Counted from the first letter of the stretch, positions 56,811 through 64,000 are shown. The stretch: 64,000 nucleotides of DNA from a virus (IMGVR_UViG_3300027861_000017:1-64000), one strand, 5' to 3'. Numbers and translations: made by a program. Notes: generated by a model from the sequence alone, not told the origin.

Positions 56811-57350
56811 TTAAAGTTTCACAATCCTCAATGGCTTAGTAACACCACCGTTAAACTTACACGCTGCCTTTAACGCTGTCTTAACCCTGGCTTCTGGAGA
56901 ATCCCAATCCTCAGATGTATACATGGACCCTAAAGCATATTCATTGCCCACACCTATGGATTCATACTTCAATACACCTTCTCCTACCTGATAATCGGAA
57001 TCTATCTCAAACAACCTACTCTTATAGCCCACTAACCATCTACCACCTTCCTCTCTCCCCTTAGAATCACTACCTGCATATCCACCTTCAGTAAAACATT
57101 CCCTAACTGAATCGACAAAATCAGTTACCATATACCTCATAATACCCTTTTTACTTGATCTTTTGGGTGGTTTAAACTTATACCTTAATAATTGCCCCAT
57201 TCTAAAAGAAGATGTAAATCCCATTATAAACTCGCCATTAGTGAATACCTTACTATCCTTCCTCTCTGTTATATTATAACCTTCTACCCCTGCTGAATCA
57301 CCACCCATATACACTGTACCATTATCAACCAACCCAACTATGCAAGTCAT
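56811..57350 (-). CDS. Proteasome/HslV-like Ntn-hydrolase
   Basis: MTCIVGLVDNGTVYMGGDSAGVEGY has Thr2 as potential nucleophile, Gly-Gly-Asp-Ser-Ala as in 20S proteasome beta and HslV proteins, and a Lys at about 33. A GSMYTSEDWDSPEARVKTALKAACKFN segment corresponds to the helix near the end of the fold. Length 179. Relatives are common in phages as single genes without ATPase partner. Substrate unknown. Confidence 0.85.
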   Translation of the reverse strand: MTCIVGLVDNGTVYMGGDSAGVEGYNITERKDSKVFTNGEFIMGFTSSFRMGQLLRYKFKPPKRSSKKGIMRYMVTDFVDSVRECFTEGGYAGSDSKGREEGGRWLVGYKSRLFEIDSDYQVGEGVLKYESIGVGNEYALGSMYTSEDWDSPEARVKTALKAACKFNGGVTKPLRIVKL

Positions 57351-57352
57351 AT

Positions 57353-57817
57353 TTATCCCTCATAATCTGGAAGATTGTCGAATTCCTCTTCTGTCATATA
57401 TTCCATCGTGACCCTATAGTACTCATCTAGGGTGGACCATGCATCTAACATTAATTCATATTCTGTTGGTTGGTAAAATGATTTGAGATTACTGCCACCT
57501 AAATCTAAACAATCTACTCTGTAATATGGTTTCTTCTCTTGTTTTGGAGGCTTGGAAGGCAGCATTGACCGGGCATACTCACCTTTTGGTAGCCATACAT
57601 CTTCATTTAAAATTTTTTTAGGAGGTAAATCTGGAGGATCTGGCCACGGCCCTGGTGCTTCCATTTTATCCTTAGTAGTCTCACCCCATGTGACGGGGTC
57701 ATTGAATATCCTAGATGTAGGTGGATCTCCCAATGTGCTAGTCCTGGGTTGATAGCCATCATGATTATCCCTATGCGGTATCTTAAATAAACCTTTAAAC
57801 CATTTTAAATCAAACAT
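57353..57817 (-). CDS. Unrecognised Pro-rich protein, 154 aa
   Basis: Rich in Pro and Asp (PGPWPDPPDLPPKKIL), with an aromatic end. Intrinsically disordered in the middle. No enzyme motif. Two bases from the next start. Confidence 0.6.
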   Translation of the reverse strand: MFDLKWFKGLFKIPHRDNHDGYQPRTSTLGDPPTSRIFNDPVTWGETTKDKMEAPGPWPDPPDLPPKKILNEDVWLPKGEYARSMLPSKPPKQEKKPYYRVDCLDLGGSNLKSFYQPTEYELMLDAWSTLDEYYRVTMEYMTEEEFDNLPDYEG

Positions 57818-57820
57818 ATT

Positions 57821-57907
57821 TTACCCCAATTTAGATGTTAGTATTTGATGATATACAAGAAGTATAGTTGCCCAGAATATTATGTACCCAGCTATTATAT
57901 ATTTCAT
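57821..57907 (-). CDS. Very small membrane peptide, 28 aa
   Basis: ATG at 57907 overlaps the upstream stop (ATGA). Single hydrophobic helix (YIIAGYIIFWATILLVY). Only the overlap and the gap support it. Confidence 0.4.
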   Translation of the reverse strand: MKYIIAGYIIFWATILLVYHQILTSKLG

Positions 57908-58560
57908 AATCCAACCCTCATTTTAGCTATTTCTTCTACATATCCATATAAATGCAAACCATCACTAGCTGCAATCATAGGACCACATTTAACCCCTATC
58001 TCATCTGCCATATATTTCTGGAGAACAGCTATTGCTGCTAAATTTGCACTAAATGCCGTCCAAAGCTCCCAGGACCGCCATGCTAAATTGAACCGTAATT
58101 CATTGTCTATAATTTTAACAGTGATCATTCTAAGACAGGGTGGATCTTTAAGCTTAAAGTCGTTTGGTTGTGCTACTTGCAATACTGCCTGATTAGTGTT
58201 GGGGGTTTTCTTTAAAATATCAATCCAATAGTTGATCTGCTCATAAATCCTATTACCGTAGGAATAATCCTCCCCTGGCTCTACATTGTCTGTCATTATA
58301 TAGGGTAGGTATTGTTCTATATATCCACCAGCTACTGGATTTGGGATATTAAGATGAGCTGGTATTTGAGGCAGCATAGAGTCATATGGCTCCGAGTATG
58401 GCTTGTTTATTCTGATAACAATATACGGGTATTGCAACCTTGTTTCTCCTTCGTATGAACCGTGTTCTACAATATATTTTTCTCCGTTATCCCATATATT
58501 AAAGAGACATTGGAACCAAGCATCACTGATTGTTGTAGCCTCTATTGTAACCACCTTCAT
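57904..58560 (-). CDS. Thymidylate-synthase-like enzyme
   Basis: ATG at 58560 after AGGGGGAG. YSYGNRIYEQINYWIDILKKTPNTNQAVLQV, then DPPCLRMITVKI with the catalytic Cys, RSWELWTAFSANLAAIAVL (Arg-Ser and the Asn typical of dUMP-specific enzymes) and GLHLYGYVEE match the thymidylate synthase/pyrimidine hydroxymethylase fold, closest to the short archaeal-type layout. Length 218. A hydroxymethylase cannot be excluded but the conserved Asn favours dUMP. Confidence 0.8.
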   Translation of the reverse strand: MKVVTIEATTISDAWFQCLFNIWDNGEKYIVEHGSYEGETRLQYPYIVIRINKPYSEPYDSMLPQIPAHLNIPNPVAGGYIEQYLPYIMTDNVEPGEDYSYGNRIYEQINYWIDILKKTPNTNQAVLQVAQPNDFKLKDPPCLRMITVKIIDNELRFNLAWRSWELWTAFSANLAAIAVLQKYMADEIGVKCGPMIAASDGLHLYGYVEEIAKMRVGL

Positions 58561-58561
58561 A

Positions 58562-58756
58562 TCACTCCCCCTTCTCTTCAAAGCATTCTTGTTTATCTGT
58601 GAATTTACTGATCAAGGCACCCTCTACGCCAAACCCTTTAGACCATTTGGTAGCCTTTTTAATAACTTCAGGTGTTAAAGCTCTATGGCAATCATCACCA
58701 TGCTTGCATTCTTTGTAGAATTGGCAGAACCATTGGTCTCCATAAGATATGCACAT
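58562..58756 (-). CDS. Small Cys-rich phage protein, 64 aa
   Basis: CQFYKECKHGDDCHRALTPEV and a later ECFE: a compact metal-binding layout (C-x-x-x-x-x-C-x-x-G-x-x-C-x-R-A) common in phages. One base from the next gene. No function. Confidence 0.65.
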   Translation of the reverse strand: MCISYGDQWFCQFYKECKHGDDCHRALTPEVIKKATKWSKGFGVEGALISKFTDKQECFEEKGE

Positions 58757-58918
58757 TTATTTCATCCCCCTTAAGTATTTGATTAAGTCTATGTGTTCTT
58801 TTTGTAGCTCTATGTATTTATAGTATATGTCTATGTATTCTTTTTGTATTTTATTGGAGTAGTAGCAGAACCCTATGGGTATACAAGCTAATATGAGGAG
58901 AATTATTAATGCTCCCAT
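58757..58918 (-). CDS. Single-pass membrane protein with coiled-coil end, 53 aa
   Basis: ATG at 58918 after GAGGAGTAATAT; stop abuts the next gene's stop codon region. Residues 3-20 form a membrane helix (LIILLILACIPIGFCYY), the rest is a Tyr/Lys coiled-coil (YIDIYYKYIELQKEHIDLI). The shape resembles an inner-membrane spanin or a regulator, but there are no lysis genes nearby. Confidence 0.55.
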   Translation of the reverse strand: MGALIILLILACIPIGFCYYSNKIQKEYIDIYYKYIELQKEHIDLIKYLRGMK

Positions 58919-58921
58919 ATA

Positions 58922-59476
58922 TTACTCCTCATCATCTTCAAGTCTATGTACACCGAAAAGATCATAACGAGGTGGCACAATCCTACATTCCAACCACTCT
59001 TTACGACATTTATCACATAAAACCTTCACCCACGCAGATTTATCAGTCTTGCCAGCTTCCCCACACACCTCGCAAACTTTGTAGGATTTAGTACCGTATT
59101 CAATCACTAAATTTTGTATTACATTATAAAGCTCACCTTTACTGGCCCACCTCCATATCCTATATTTCTTAAATAGCTTGCGCTCTATCTCCATTGGAAA
59201 ATGTAGAATGGCGTAGAATATTTTCCTCCAAATACCTATATCGTAAGTGTCATCTAAGTGGTAATAGATGGTCATCATACCAAACTTCTCTTTAACTTGA
59301 TCCAACACAACACAATCATACTTATCAAGCTTACCTAATAGCTCATCAAATAAATCGTACCAGCCATCATCAAAGCATATTCCCCAATACATACATGTTT
59401 CTTGTGGTGACCCATCCGCATCCCGAAATAATTTAGGATATTTTTTAATTAATTTATCTTCTAATTCTGGATTCAT
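58922..59476 (-). CDS. Conserved phage protein with zinc ribbon, 184 aa
   Basis: MYWGICFDDGWYDLFDELL, then LDQVKEKFGMMTIYY and KVCEVCGEAGKTDKSAWVKVLCDKC. The QVKEKFG element followed by a CEVCG/C-x-x-C ribbon defines a very common phage protein family of unknown role. Confidence 0.75.
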   Translation of the reverse strand: MNPELEDKLIKKYPKLFRDADGSPQETCMYWGICFDDGWYDLFDELLGKLDKYDCVVLDQVKEKFGMMTIYYHLDDTYDIGIWRKIFYAILHFPMEIERKLFKKYRIWRWASKGELYNVIQNLVIEYGTKSYKVCEVCGEAGKTDKSAWVKVLCDKCRKEWLECRIVPPRYDLFGVHRLEDDEE

Positions 59477-59484
59477 TTATACCT

Positions 59485-59673
59485 CTATCGCACCATCATT
59501 AATTGTAACCACTCGTAAACTCCAGTCTTAGTCAAAGCCCAGTATATACAATATATCCAACTAAAAAAGAAATGTAATATACACCAAAGAACAGACTTAT
59601 TAGCTATCCAAGATAGCACTACTGCTGATATGCTTCCTATCAACCCTATGTTATACCCATTATTATCACTCAT
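59485..59673 (-). CDS. Small membrane protein, 62 aa
   Basis: Two hydrophobic stretches (GLIGSISAVVLSWIANKSVLW and FFFSWIYCIYWAL). Ends with a short basic tail. Overlaps the upstream gene by 4 bases. Function unknown. Confidence 0.6.
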   Translation of the reverse strand: MSDNNGYNIGLIGSISAVVLSWIANKSVLWCILHFFFSWIYCIYWALTKTGVYEWLQLMMVR

Positions 59674-59906
59674 CTCGTACCCTCTCCTTCCATCTCATCT
59701 AACTCTCTTTTTATTTTAGAATTAAGCCAAAATTCATCAATACATATTTGTATATCACCTAATTGTCTAGCATAGCAATTGGCTCTGGCAGCTTCCCTGT
59801 ATCCTTTTTCGACTAATTCAATCAATAATAAATTCTCAGCCTTAAGAGCTATATTGGATGCGTGTAGACCATTAATTACTTCCTTTTTCGTTGGGATCAT
59901 ACTCAT
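59670..59906 (-). CDS. Small helical protein, 78 aa
   Basis: ATG at 59906 is preferred by spacing from GAGG; 59921 is the alternative. Helix-rich (NIALKAENLLLIELVEKGYREAARA), Cys pair near the middle, acidic end RELDEMEGEG whose codons form the next ribosome site. Confidence 0.55.
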   Translation of the reverse strand: MSMIPTKKEVINGLHASNIALKAENLLLIELVEKGYREAARANCYARQLGDIQICIDEFWLNSKIKRELDEMEGEGTR

Positions 59907-59910
59907 TTTA

Positions 59911-60099
59911 TTATACCTCATCTTCCGGCTCTAGCACATACCCAAACTGTTCCTGCTCTTCTTTTGAAAGGTGGTCGAAAAGATCATACATAGCTGCGAA
60001 TGGATCATCTCCTGTACCCATAGCATGGTGATATGAAGCTTTGAATGCATGGTCATTGTCGTTTGTAGCTCTTCTTGGTCTTATCTTTATCTCATTCAT
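59911..60099 (-). CDS. Small phage protein, 62 aa
   Basis: ATG at 60099 after AAAGGAG. DDPFAAMYDLFDHLSKEEQEQFGY suggests a compact helical hairpin. Overlaps the upstream gene. No function. Confidence 0.6.
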   Translation of the reverse strand: MNEIKIRPRRATNDNDHAFKASYHHAMGTGDDPFAAMYDLFDHLSKEEQEQFGYVLEPEDEV

Positions 60100-60307
60100 A
60101 TTTTTCTCCTTTGAATATATTGTCATATTTCACCTTGGTCCAAAAATATGTCTTATAAATAGTTGACACGCCAGGGGAATCGCAAGAATCTAATTCCTTT
60201 GCAGGAAATTCACTGGGACCATAGTAATAACATCCATCTATATCGTCTATAAAAATCTTTTTTTCGGCTCCTGAAAGAGTAATAAGTTCTTCAATTACAT
60301 CCATCAT
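60092..60307 (-). CDS. Small unrecognised protein, 71 aa
   Basis: GAGGAAAT before the ATG pair at 60307/60304. Soluble, with a DDIDGCYYYGPSEFPAKELDSC stretch. Overlaps the next gene by 8 bases. Confidence 0.6.
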   Translation of the reverse strand: MMDVIEELITLSGAEKKIFIDDIDGCYYYGPSEFPAKELDSCDSPGVSTIYKTYFWTKVKYDNIFKGEKYE

Positions 60308-60319
60308 ATTTCCTCCATA

Positions 60320-60562
60320 TCAATGCAACTTGCTCTTATCTGGTTTAGTACCACCACCCATAGCTTCTGACATCTTAACCAACATCTCTAGCATCCTTCC
60401 AAACCCTCCCGATAGAAGGGTTACGCCTGGGAGTCCTATGGTTCTAGCCAACATAACAGCATTATATACTGTATTAAACAGATCATTGCAATATCCATCC
60501 TTAGTATACAGAGCTATTATAGCACTTAAGTTACTGGTATCTAATTTATTATCCTTATTCAA
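60320..60562 (-). CDS. Small Gly/Met-rich helical protein, 80 aa
   Basis: VMLARTIGLPGVTLLSGGFGRMLEMLVKMSEAMGG contains a hydrophobic Gly-rich segment that could be membrane-active. Charged ends. No known family. Confidence 0.55.
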   Translation of the reverse strand: MNKDNKLDTSNLSAIIALYTKDGYCNDLFNTVYNAVMLARTIGLPGVTLLSGGFGRMLEMLVKMSEAMGGGTKPDKSKLH

Positions 60563-60971
60563 TTTTCTTCTCCTTTTCTGTATCTTCTTTTATCACGAAT
60601 CCTATTTGCTTTTTGGGGCCATCAGCGTTTATCATAATAGCCATATCTTCCATCTGAGCTAGTGTTAATTGTTTGTCCTTGTAATAATTAGTACAATCTT
60701 CTATTGGATCTTGAGCACTTAATCGCATCTCAAAGTCATAGCATCTAGCTCCCATATTACCCCATATGGTTTTATAACATTGAAGCTTTTGACAATCGTA
60801 GCATATGCCCAACACATCCTTATCGAATGCCGGTTTAACTTTATCTTCACCCCATGAGCTAAAGCCTAAGCGATTAGCACCTTGCCTTATCTCTTTTCTT
60901 TCTTTTTTTATAGGGTCTTCGGAATCACTATCAAAAAAATCATCAAAAAAGCTTTCTGTTCTTTTTACCAT
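60555..60971 (-). CDS. Unrecognised protein with Cys pair, 138 aa
   Basis: Acidic N-terminus (SFFDDFFDSDSEDPIKKERKE), then GICYDCQKLQCYKTIWG and a later ARCYDFEM: a possible zinc site like the small Cys proteins elsewhere. Ends in a charged helix. Overlaps both neighbours. Confidence 0.6.
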   Translation of the reverse strand: MVKRTESFFDDFFDSDSEDPIKKERKEIRQGANRLGFSSWGEDKVKPAFDKDVLGICYDCQKLQCYKTIWGNMGARCYDFEMRLSAQDPIEDCTNYYKDKQLTLAQMEDMAIMINADGPKKQIGFVIKEDTEKEKKIE

Positions 60972-61258
60972 ACACCCCTCACATTATTCCAATAACTTTC
61001 AAACGCATTATATACAGCATCAATTAATTCTCTACCCCTCTCTTCTGACATAACCCAATTAGACCCATCCCATTTTATATTCGGCTCCTCTCCAGTTTCA
61101 TCATATTTAATAGTGGCATCACATAGCTCTATGTGGTGTTTCTCGCAAAGAGAAAAAGTGTGTTCATCTTCGTTGTAAAACGAATCGTCAATTTTACCTC
61201 TAAAAAGTGGTATATATACCTTTATCTTCAATAGGTTTATGGAATTTACATGGAGCAT
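60965..61258 (-). CDS. Unrecognised protein, 97 aa; start uncertain
   Basis: The ATG at 61258 would overlap the upstream gene by 58 bases; a TTG at 61231 is an alternative and non-ATG starts closer to the stop cannot be excluded. HTFSLCEKHHIELCDATIKYD is a metal-site-like C-x-x-H-H pattern typical of short phage proteins. Ends NNVRGVW. Confidence 0.5.
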   Translation of the reverse strand: MLHVNSINLLKIKVYIPLFRGKIDDSFYNEDEHTFSLCEKHHIELCDATIKYDETGEEPNIKWDGSNWVMSEERGRELIDAVYNAFESYWNNVRGVW

Positions 61259-61415
61259 CTAGGTCATCTATCTTGCGATCTTCTATATCAGCCCAACTGT
61301 TTATATTATTATTATCTGACTTACAATAAAACAATTGATCTGTTTCACCAGTAGTAAGATCGGGTATCCATCTATAGCGCAATTTTCCACATGTATAGCA
61401 ATTATTATCTGTCAT
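61200..61415 (-). CDS. Small Cys4 protein, 71 aa
   Basis: NCYTCGKLRYRW, YCKSDN and APCKFHKPI form the recurring knuckle. TAATG overlap with the upstream gene. No function. Confidence 0.6.
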   Translation of the reverse strand: MTDNNCYTCGKLRYRWIPDLTTGETDQLFYCKSDNNNINSWADIEDRKIDDLDAPCKFHKPIEDKGIYTTF

Positions 61416-61897
61416 TACGCAACCCTCTTACATTGTGTCCAATGAATGTTATCATTTGATTCCACAACTGTTTGCAACCATCTATCATATTTATAATCAG
61501 ATTTTGTACTCCCATATGTAGCACAATTATATATCAATAATACTGGACTATTATCAGATAACTCAAAAAAATGATCTTCTTGATGTATTGATTTTAATTG
61601 TTTTATAAGATATTTAGCTTCACCATATGTACAACCCCAATTCTGGAGGAACCCGCACAGGTTGTCATAATAATCCCACGGGTCGGGGGAATGGGCGGGG
61701 GTGGCAGCGGCGGCATGCTTGGAGATGGACTCAGCGTAATCCTTGCAGGGAAGATCGGGCTTTGTTATCTCGTGGTCTTCATACCATTTAAGAAGAAGGT
61801 TAGCATCGTTTGGCTTCTTACCTCTTATATTGCAATAGTACCTTTTCTGGTTCTCTGTATACAATCCCTTGCATGTGTGGCAATTCTTTTTAGTCAT
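61415..61897 (-). CDS. Cys4 protein with longer C-terminal domain, 160 aa
   Basis: ATG at 61897 after GGGGAAT. NCHTCKGLYTENQKRYYCNIRG and LPCKDY make the family knuckle; residues 60-160 form an extra alpha-beta domain with HFFELSDNSPVLLIYNC. A locally GC-rich, Ala/Pro stretch (AAAATPAHSPDPW) near residue 65 differs from the usual codon style here, perhaps a later insertion. Confidence 0.65.
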   Translation of the reverse strand: MTKKNCHTCKGLYTENQKRYYCNIRGKKPNDANLLLKWYEDHEITKPDLPCKDYAESISKHAAAATPAHSPDPWDYYDNLCGFLQNWGCTYGEAKYLIKQLKSIHQEDHFFELSDNSPVLLIYNCATYGSTKSDYKYDRWLQTVVESNDNIHWTQCKRVA

Positions 61898-62078
61898 CAT
61901 TCCCCTCTAGTGTGTATATGGTCTCAAATTGGCTTACCCTCATACTTGATCTAGTCCCAGTCTTCAGGTATTCATATTGTACATATCCATCTAGGATTTG
62001 GATTGTTCTGACTTTTTTTACATCAGTATTGAATGGGTCTCTATTGTTTAATATGTAAATCTTTTCAGCCTTTATCAT
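61890..62078 (-). CDS. Small beta-rich protein, 62 aa
   Basis: First gene after the promoter at 62098 and the terminator behind it. VKKVRTIQILDGYVQYEYLKTGTRSSMRVSQFETIY looks like a small beta barrel. AGAGGTGTAACT precedes the ATG. Confidence 0.65.
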   Translation of the reverse strand: MIKAEKIYILNNRDPFNTDVKKVRTIQILDGYVQYEYLKTGTRSSMRVSQFETIYTLEGNDD

Positions 62079-62097
62079 AGTTACACCTCTAATATTT

Positions 62098-62127
62098 AAT
62101 TTACCACAATACGGTTTAATAAGTCAA
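62098..62127 (-). promoter_or_regulatory. Promoter: TTGACT, 18 bases, TAAATT
   Basis: TTGACT (62127-62122) and TAAATT (62103-62098), directly downstream of a strong terminator and upstream of the ATG at 62078. Same -10 TAAATTAA as at 39115 and 39966. TGG before the -10 gives an extended element. Confidence 0.6.
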
Positions 62128-62144
62128 TATATTTCTTATATGTA

Positions 62145-62176
62145 GTATAAATAAAATAGGGGGCGTTTAGCCCCCA
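62145..62176 (-). terminator. Rho-independent terminator
   Basis: GGGGGC-TAAAC-GCCCCC (62175-62159) followed by TATTTTATTTAT. A perfect six-pair GC stem with a small loop and T-rich tail, about 30 bases after the stop of the gene at 62204. It divides the right-hand genes from the following operon. Confidence 0.85.
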
Positions 62177-62203
62177 CACATCAAAAATATTTTCCCCACT
62201 CTC

Positions 62204-62551
62204 TCACACTCTCATTAGCCGTCTCTCCATCGCATTTAAGCCACTCAGGTCATCACTATATACACTCTTATATGCCGGAACTTCGACGAAGTTATCACTA
62301 AACATCTTCAAAGGCTTTGGATGAACTATATCCATCGTTGATTCCATTCTCTTTATAGCCTTCGCAGCTCTTCCCTTTGCTATGGTTCTACCCTCTTTCT
62401 TATTGGGCATGTCTAGATCACTTGCTACTGCTATCCCCCTGAAATACTCATTAGACTCATAGTTTACTATCAAGCATACCGTTATTGCCGGTCTGTTCTG
62501 TTCGTCTCTTAGATAGTAATAGTATTCCTTTATTTTTACTGACTCACTCAT
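62204..62551 (-). CDS. Unrecognised protein, 115 aa
   Basis: Soluble with a basic helix (EGRTIAKGRAAKAIKRM) in the middle and RAITVCLIVNY-type beta strands before it. Last gene before the terminator. Similar small proteins with FRGIAVASxxD-x-P-x-K-x-x-G are common in phages. Function unknown. Confidence 0.65.
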   Translation of the reverse strand: MSESVKIKEYYYYLRDEQNRPAITVCLIVNYESNEYFRGIAVASDLDMPNKKEGRTIAKGRAAKAIKRMESTMDIVHPKPLKMFSDNFVEVPAYKSVYSDDLSGLNAMERRLMRV

Positions 62552-62595
62552 TGTTCTTCTCCTTCTTTATTGGTTAATGTAGTTACTCTTGCCTG

Positions 62596-62886
62596 TTATT
62601 GATCATCTTCATCAAAATCGTCAAAGACCCATGGCTCGTGCCCCCTATCCTTCTTTGTTATTATAGGCTTCAATACATCAGTATATCTTCCTAACCATGA
62701 TAAATAAGCAGGGAATGCTAACTCCTCTTCTCTGTCATCCATTACATTGTCACACTCTTCTGGATCAATATAGGATAAGCCTATTAACATATCTCTTAGG
62801 TGTCCTATATCACTAGAGGGTATTGTAACATCCTCTCCGTTAATGTCAAGTTTTATTTCTTTTAGTTTGATCATATCTAGGGCCAT
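62596..62886 (-). CDS. Unrecognised acidic protein, 96 aa
   Basis: Acidic, ends DFDEDDQ. No metal motifs. Overlaps the upstream gene by 10 bases. No known family. Confidence 0.6.
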   Translation of the reverse strand: MALDMIKLKEIKLDINGEDVTIPSSDIGHLRDMLIGLSYIDPEECDNVMDDREEELAFPAYLSWLGRYTDVLKPIITKKDRGHEPWVFDDFDEDDQ

Positions 62887-63185
62887 CTTCTGTGAGCTTC
62901 GTGTATCTCTTCATAACCATCGTATTCATCTATTACCCATTCAACGCCATCTGGGATATTAATTATTCTTACTTCAGCGTATTTACCATTAGATTGTTCT
63001 TCCCCAACTTTCTCTATTGCTGCTATAAGTTTTGGATAAGCACGATATCTATAATTATAATCATCCTCAATGGCAAATGATTCATTTCTTAATTTACCAT
63101 AACCGTCCCAAGGTATCCCCAACTCATTAAACAAAGCCTCACTTAAACCAAACCCACCGTAACATCTATTTATAGCTATCTTCAT
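62877..63185 (-). CDS. Conserved phage protein of unknown function, 102 aa
   Basis: ATG at 63185 after AGGGGGAG. Opens MKIAINRCYGGFGLSEAL, a widely found phage opening, followed by LIAAIEKVGEE and VRIINIPDGVEWVIDEYDGYEEIHEAHRRW, the typical close. No biochemical role known. Confidence 0.8.
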   Translation of the reverse strand: MKIAINRCYGGFGLSEALFNELGIPWDGYGKLRNESFAIEDDYNYRYRAYPKLIAAIEKVGEEQSNGKYAEVRIINIPDGVEWVIDEYDGYEEIHEAHRRWP

Positions 63186-63214
63186 ATCTACTCCCCCTGT
63201 GGATATTCCCCTAA

Positions 63215-63331
63215 TCACATTCCGGCACATATAATCCACATCATCCATACGTACCAAAAAACAATGAAATTAGCCAAAGCCAATCCGCATAACCCAATAA
63301 AAATGCCTATAGCTCTTACATATTTATTCAT
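63215..63331 (-). CDS. Small membrane protein, 38 aa
   Basis: ATG at 63331 after GAGGAATATAGGG. Two hydrophobic stretches (AIGIFIGLCGLALANFIVF; VWMMWIICAGM). An in-frame GTG 57 bases upstream is possible. Fills the gap between neighbours. Confidence 0.55.
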   Translation of the reverse strand: MNKYVRAIGIFIGLCGLALANFIVFWYVWMMWIICAGM

Positions 63332-63399
63332 CCCTATATTCCTCTTCAACGTCAACTCGTAGTGTGCTCCAGAATGTATATCATACACTATTTATCCAT

Positions 63400-63645
63400 C
63401 TACTGTAGCTCATTAGACTCTTCCTTTAATAGCTTATTAACAACCCTAGTTGCCCTTAGCTTTAAAATATAATTATCTTCATTGACTTTATTTTCCAATA
63501 AAGCTTTCTTAAACCAACCGCTATAATATACTTCCCTGCTATTATATGTAAGCATTACGCTTAAACGTATCCAATCACCATCAGTCTTTATTTCTCTATA
63601 TGTGAGGTTTTCGATATCATCAGTTGTTATTGATTTTATCCTCAT
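63400..63645 (-). CDS. Unrecognised protein, 81 aa
   Basis: Alpha-beta: SITTDDIENLTYREIKTDGDW, RLSVMLTYNSREVYYSGW, LKLRATRVVNKLL. Overlaps upstream by 4 bases. No family. Confidence 0.6.
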   Translation of the reverse strand: MRIKSITTDDIENLTYREIKTDGDWIRLSVMLTYNSREVYYSGWFKKALLENKVNEDNYILKLRATRVVNKLLKEESNELQ

Positions 63646-63914
63646 TCCTCCAACTCCTCAGCATCATAAAGCACGTCTGGTTCTGCGCTTATTCTGAACT
63701 TCTTACCATTAACTGTGATTACAACACTATCGTCCATAAGATAATAGTCATTCTCACAATTAGAGCGTTCTGCATACTCCAAGGCAGCATCTTCCTCATC
63801 CATTGCGTACCTCTCATATTCATCGCCATCCTCATTTATGATTGCGAATAATTTGCAATGACATTTAGTTACACGATCAAGTCTATATTTTCCACATTTA
63901 TCACATCTCCACAT
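63642..63914 (-). CDS. Zinc-ribbon phage protein, 90 aa
   Basis: WRCDKCGKYRL with TKCHCKLF forms the ribbon; then YERYAMDEEDAALEYAERSNCE and VVITVNGKKFRISAEPDVLY, a known phage arrangement. No role assigned. Confidence 0.65.
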   Translation of the reverse strand: MWRCDKCGKYRLDRVTKCHCKLFAIINEDGDEYERYAMDEEDAALEYAERSNCENDYYLMDDSVVITVNGKKFRISAEPDVLYDAEELEE

Positions 63915-63915
63915 A

Positions 63916-64000
63916 TTAATGATACCCCCCTTTGTAACCCAAAGCTAATGGTCCCCTATAGATTTCCTTCCCAGTGCCACCACAAGCACCACATGGCGGT
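63916..64000 (-). CDS. 3' end of a gene with CxxCxGxG motif (partial)
   Basis: The last 27 codons of a gene entering from the right: PPCGACGGTGKEIYRG to a TAA at 63916. One DnaJ-type CxxCxGxG knuckle is visible, so it may belong to the zinc proteins common in this genome. Confidence 0.6.
   Translation of the reverse strand, partial: PPCGACGGTGKEIYRGPLALGYKGGYH

Noticed and set aside
1-64000. Bacterial chromosome or prophage with integrase
   Set aside because: No integrase, attachment site or housekeeping gene was seen; single-strand gene order and gene types fit a phage. A prophage cannot be excluded from this window alone.

Overview
The window looks like one contiguous piece of a large, AT-rich tailed bacteriophage genome (Caudoviricetes, HK97-fold capsid lineage), or less likely a prophage. 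Every supported gene lies on the minus strand, genes overlap by a few bases with good Shine-Dalgarno sequences, and hallmark virion genes are present: small and large terminase, a portal-MuF fusion, an S78-type prohead protease and an HK97-type major capsid protein. No chromosomal housekeeping genes, integrase or plasmid genes are visible. The host cannot be named from the sequence. Tail genes probably lie left of base 1 and replication genes right of base 64000. Layout, read in the direction of transcription (right to left). Bases 64000-43400 hold about 65 tightly packed small accessory genes. Recognisable ones are a ParB/Srx-like protein, a calcineurin-type phosphatase, a proteasome/HslV-like Ntn-hydrolase, a thymidylate-synthase-like enzyme, a DUF5662-like protein, a nucleoside-deoxyribosyltransferase-like protein and many small zinc-ribbon proteins. 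Bases 43400-39980 hold an HNH homing endonuclease followed by terS and terL. Bases 39940-34330 hold small phage genes, a tRNA-Leu(UAA), a YopX-like protein, and a radical SAM enzyme placed directly before a Cys/Gly-rich peptide gene. Bases 34330-12650 are a long cargo block between terminase and portal. It encodes a nearly complete CMP-nonulosonic acid (legionaminic-acid-like) pathway: 4,6-dehydratase, aminotransferase, hexapeptide acyltransferase, hydrolysing 2-epimerase, PEP-condensing synthase and CMP-sugar synthetase. It also has a WbpG/PseA-like amidotransferase, an SDR, a Gfo/Idh-type oxidoreductase, a sulfotransferase and an RtcB RNA ligase. Bases 12630-1 hold the head module (portal-MuF, protease, capsid), several uncharacterised virion-like proteins, a glycosyltransferase-like Rossmann protein and the first codons of a probable beta-helix protein. 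The most unusual elements are three. First, the phage-borne nonulosonic acid pathway sits between terminase and portal, with a possible glycosyltransferase inside the virion block, suggesting the phage decorates its own particle or the infected cell surface. Second, about ten short, mostly membrane proteins (29.2-34.3 kb, plus one at 50 kb) have unrelated N-terminal parts but a shared short C-terminal helix of the form LxELDxxxExR, with exact DNA repeats showing that this end is shuffled as a cassette. Third, a radical SAM enzyme is coupled to a 65-residue peptide ending in a CGSGGC-type core. Three homing-endonuclease-like genes flank virion genes; one has lost its 5' end against the portal stop codon. 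Functions are inferred from motifs read by eye; no database search was possible.
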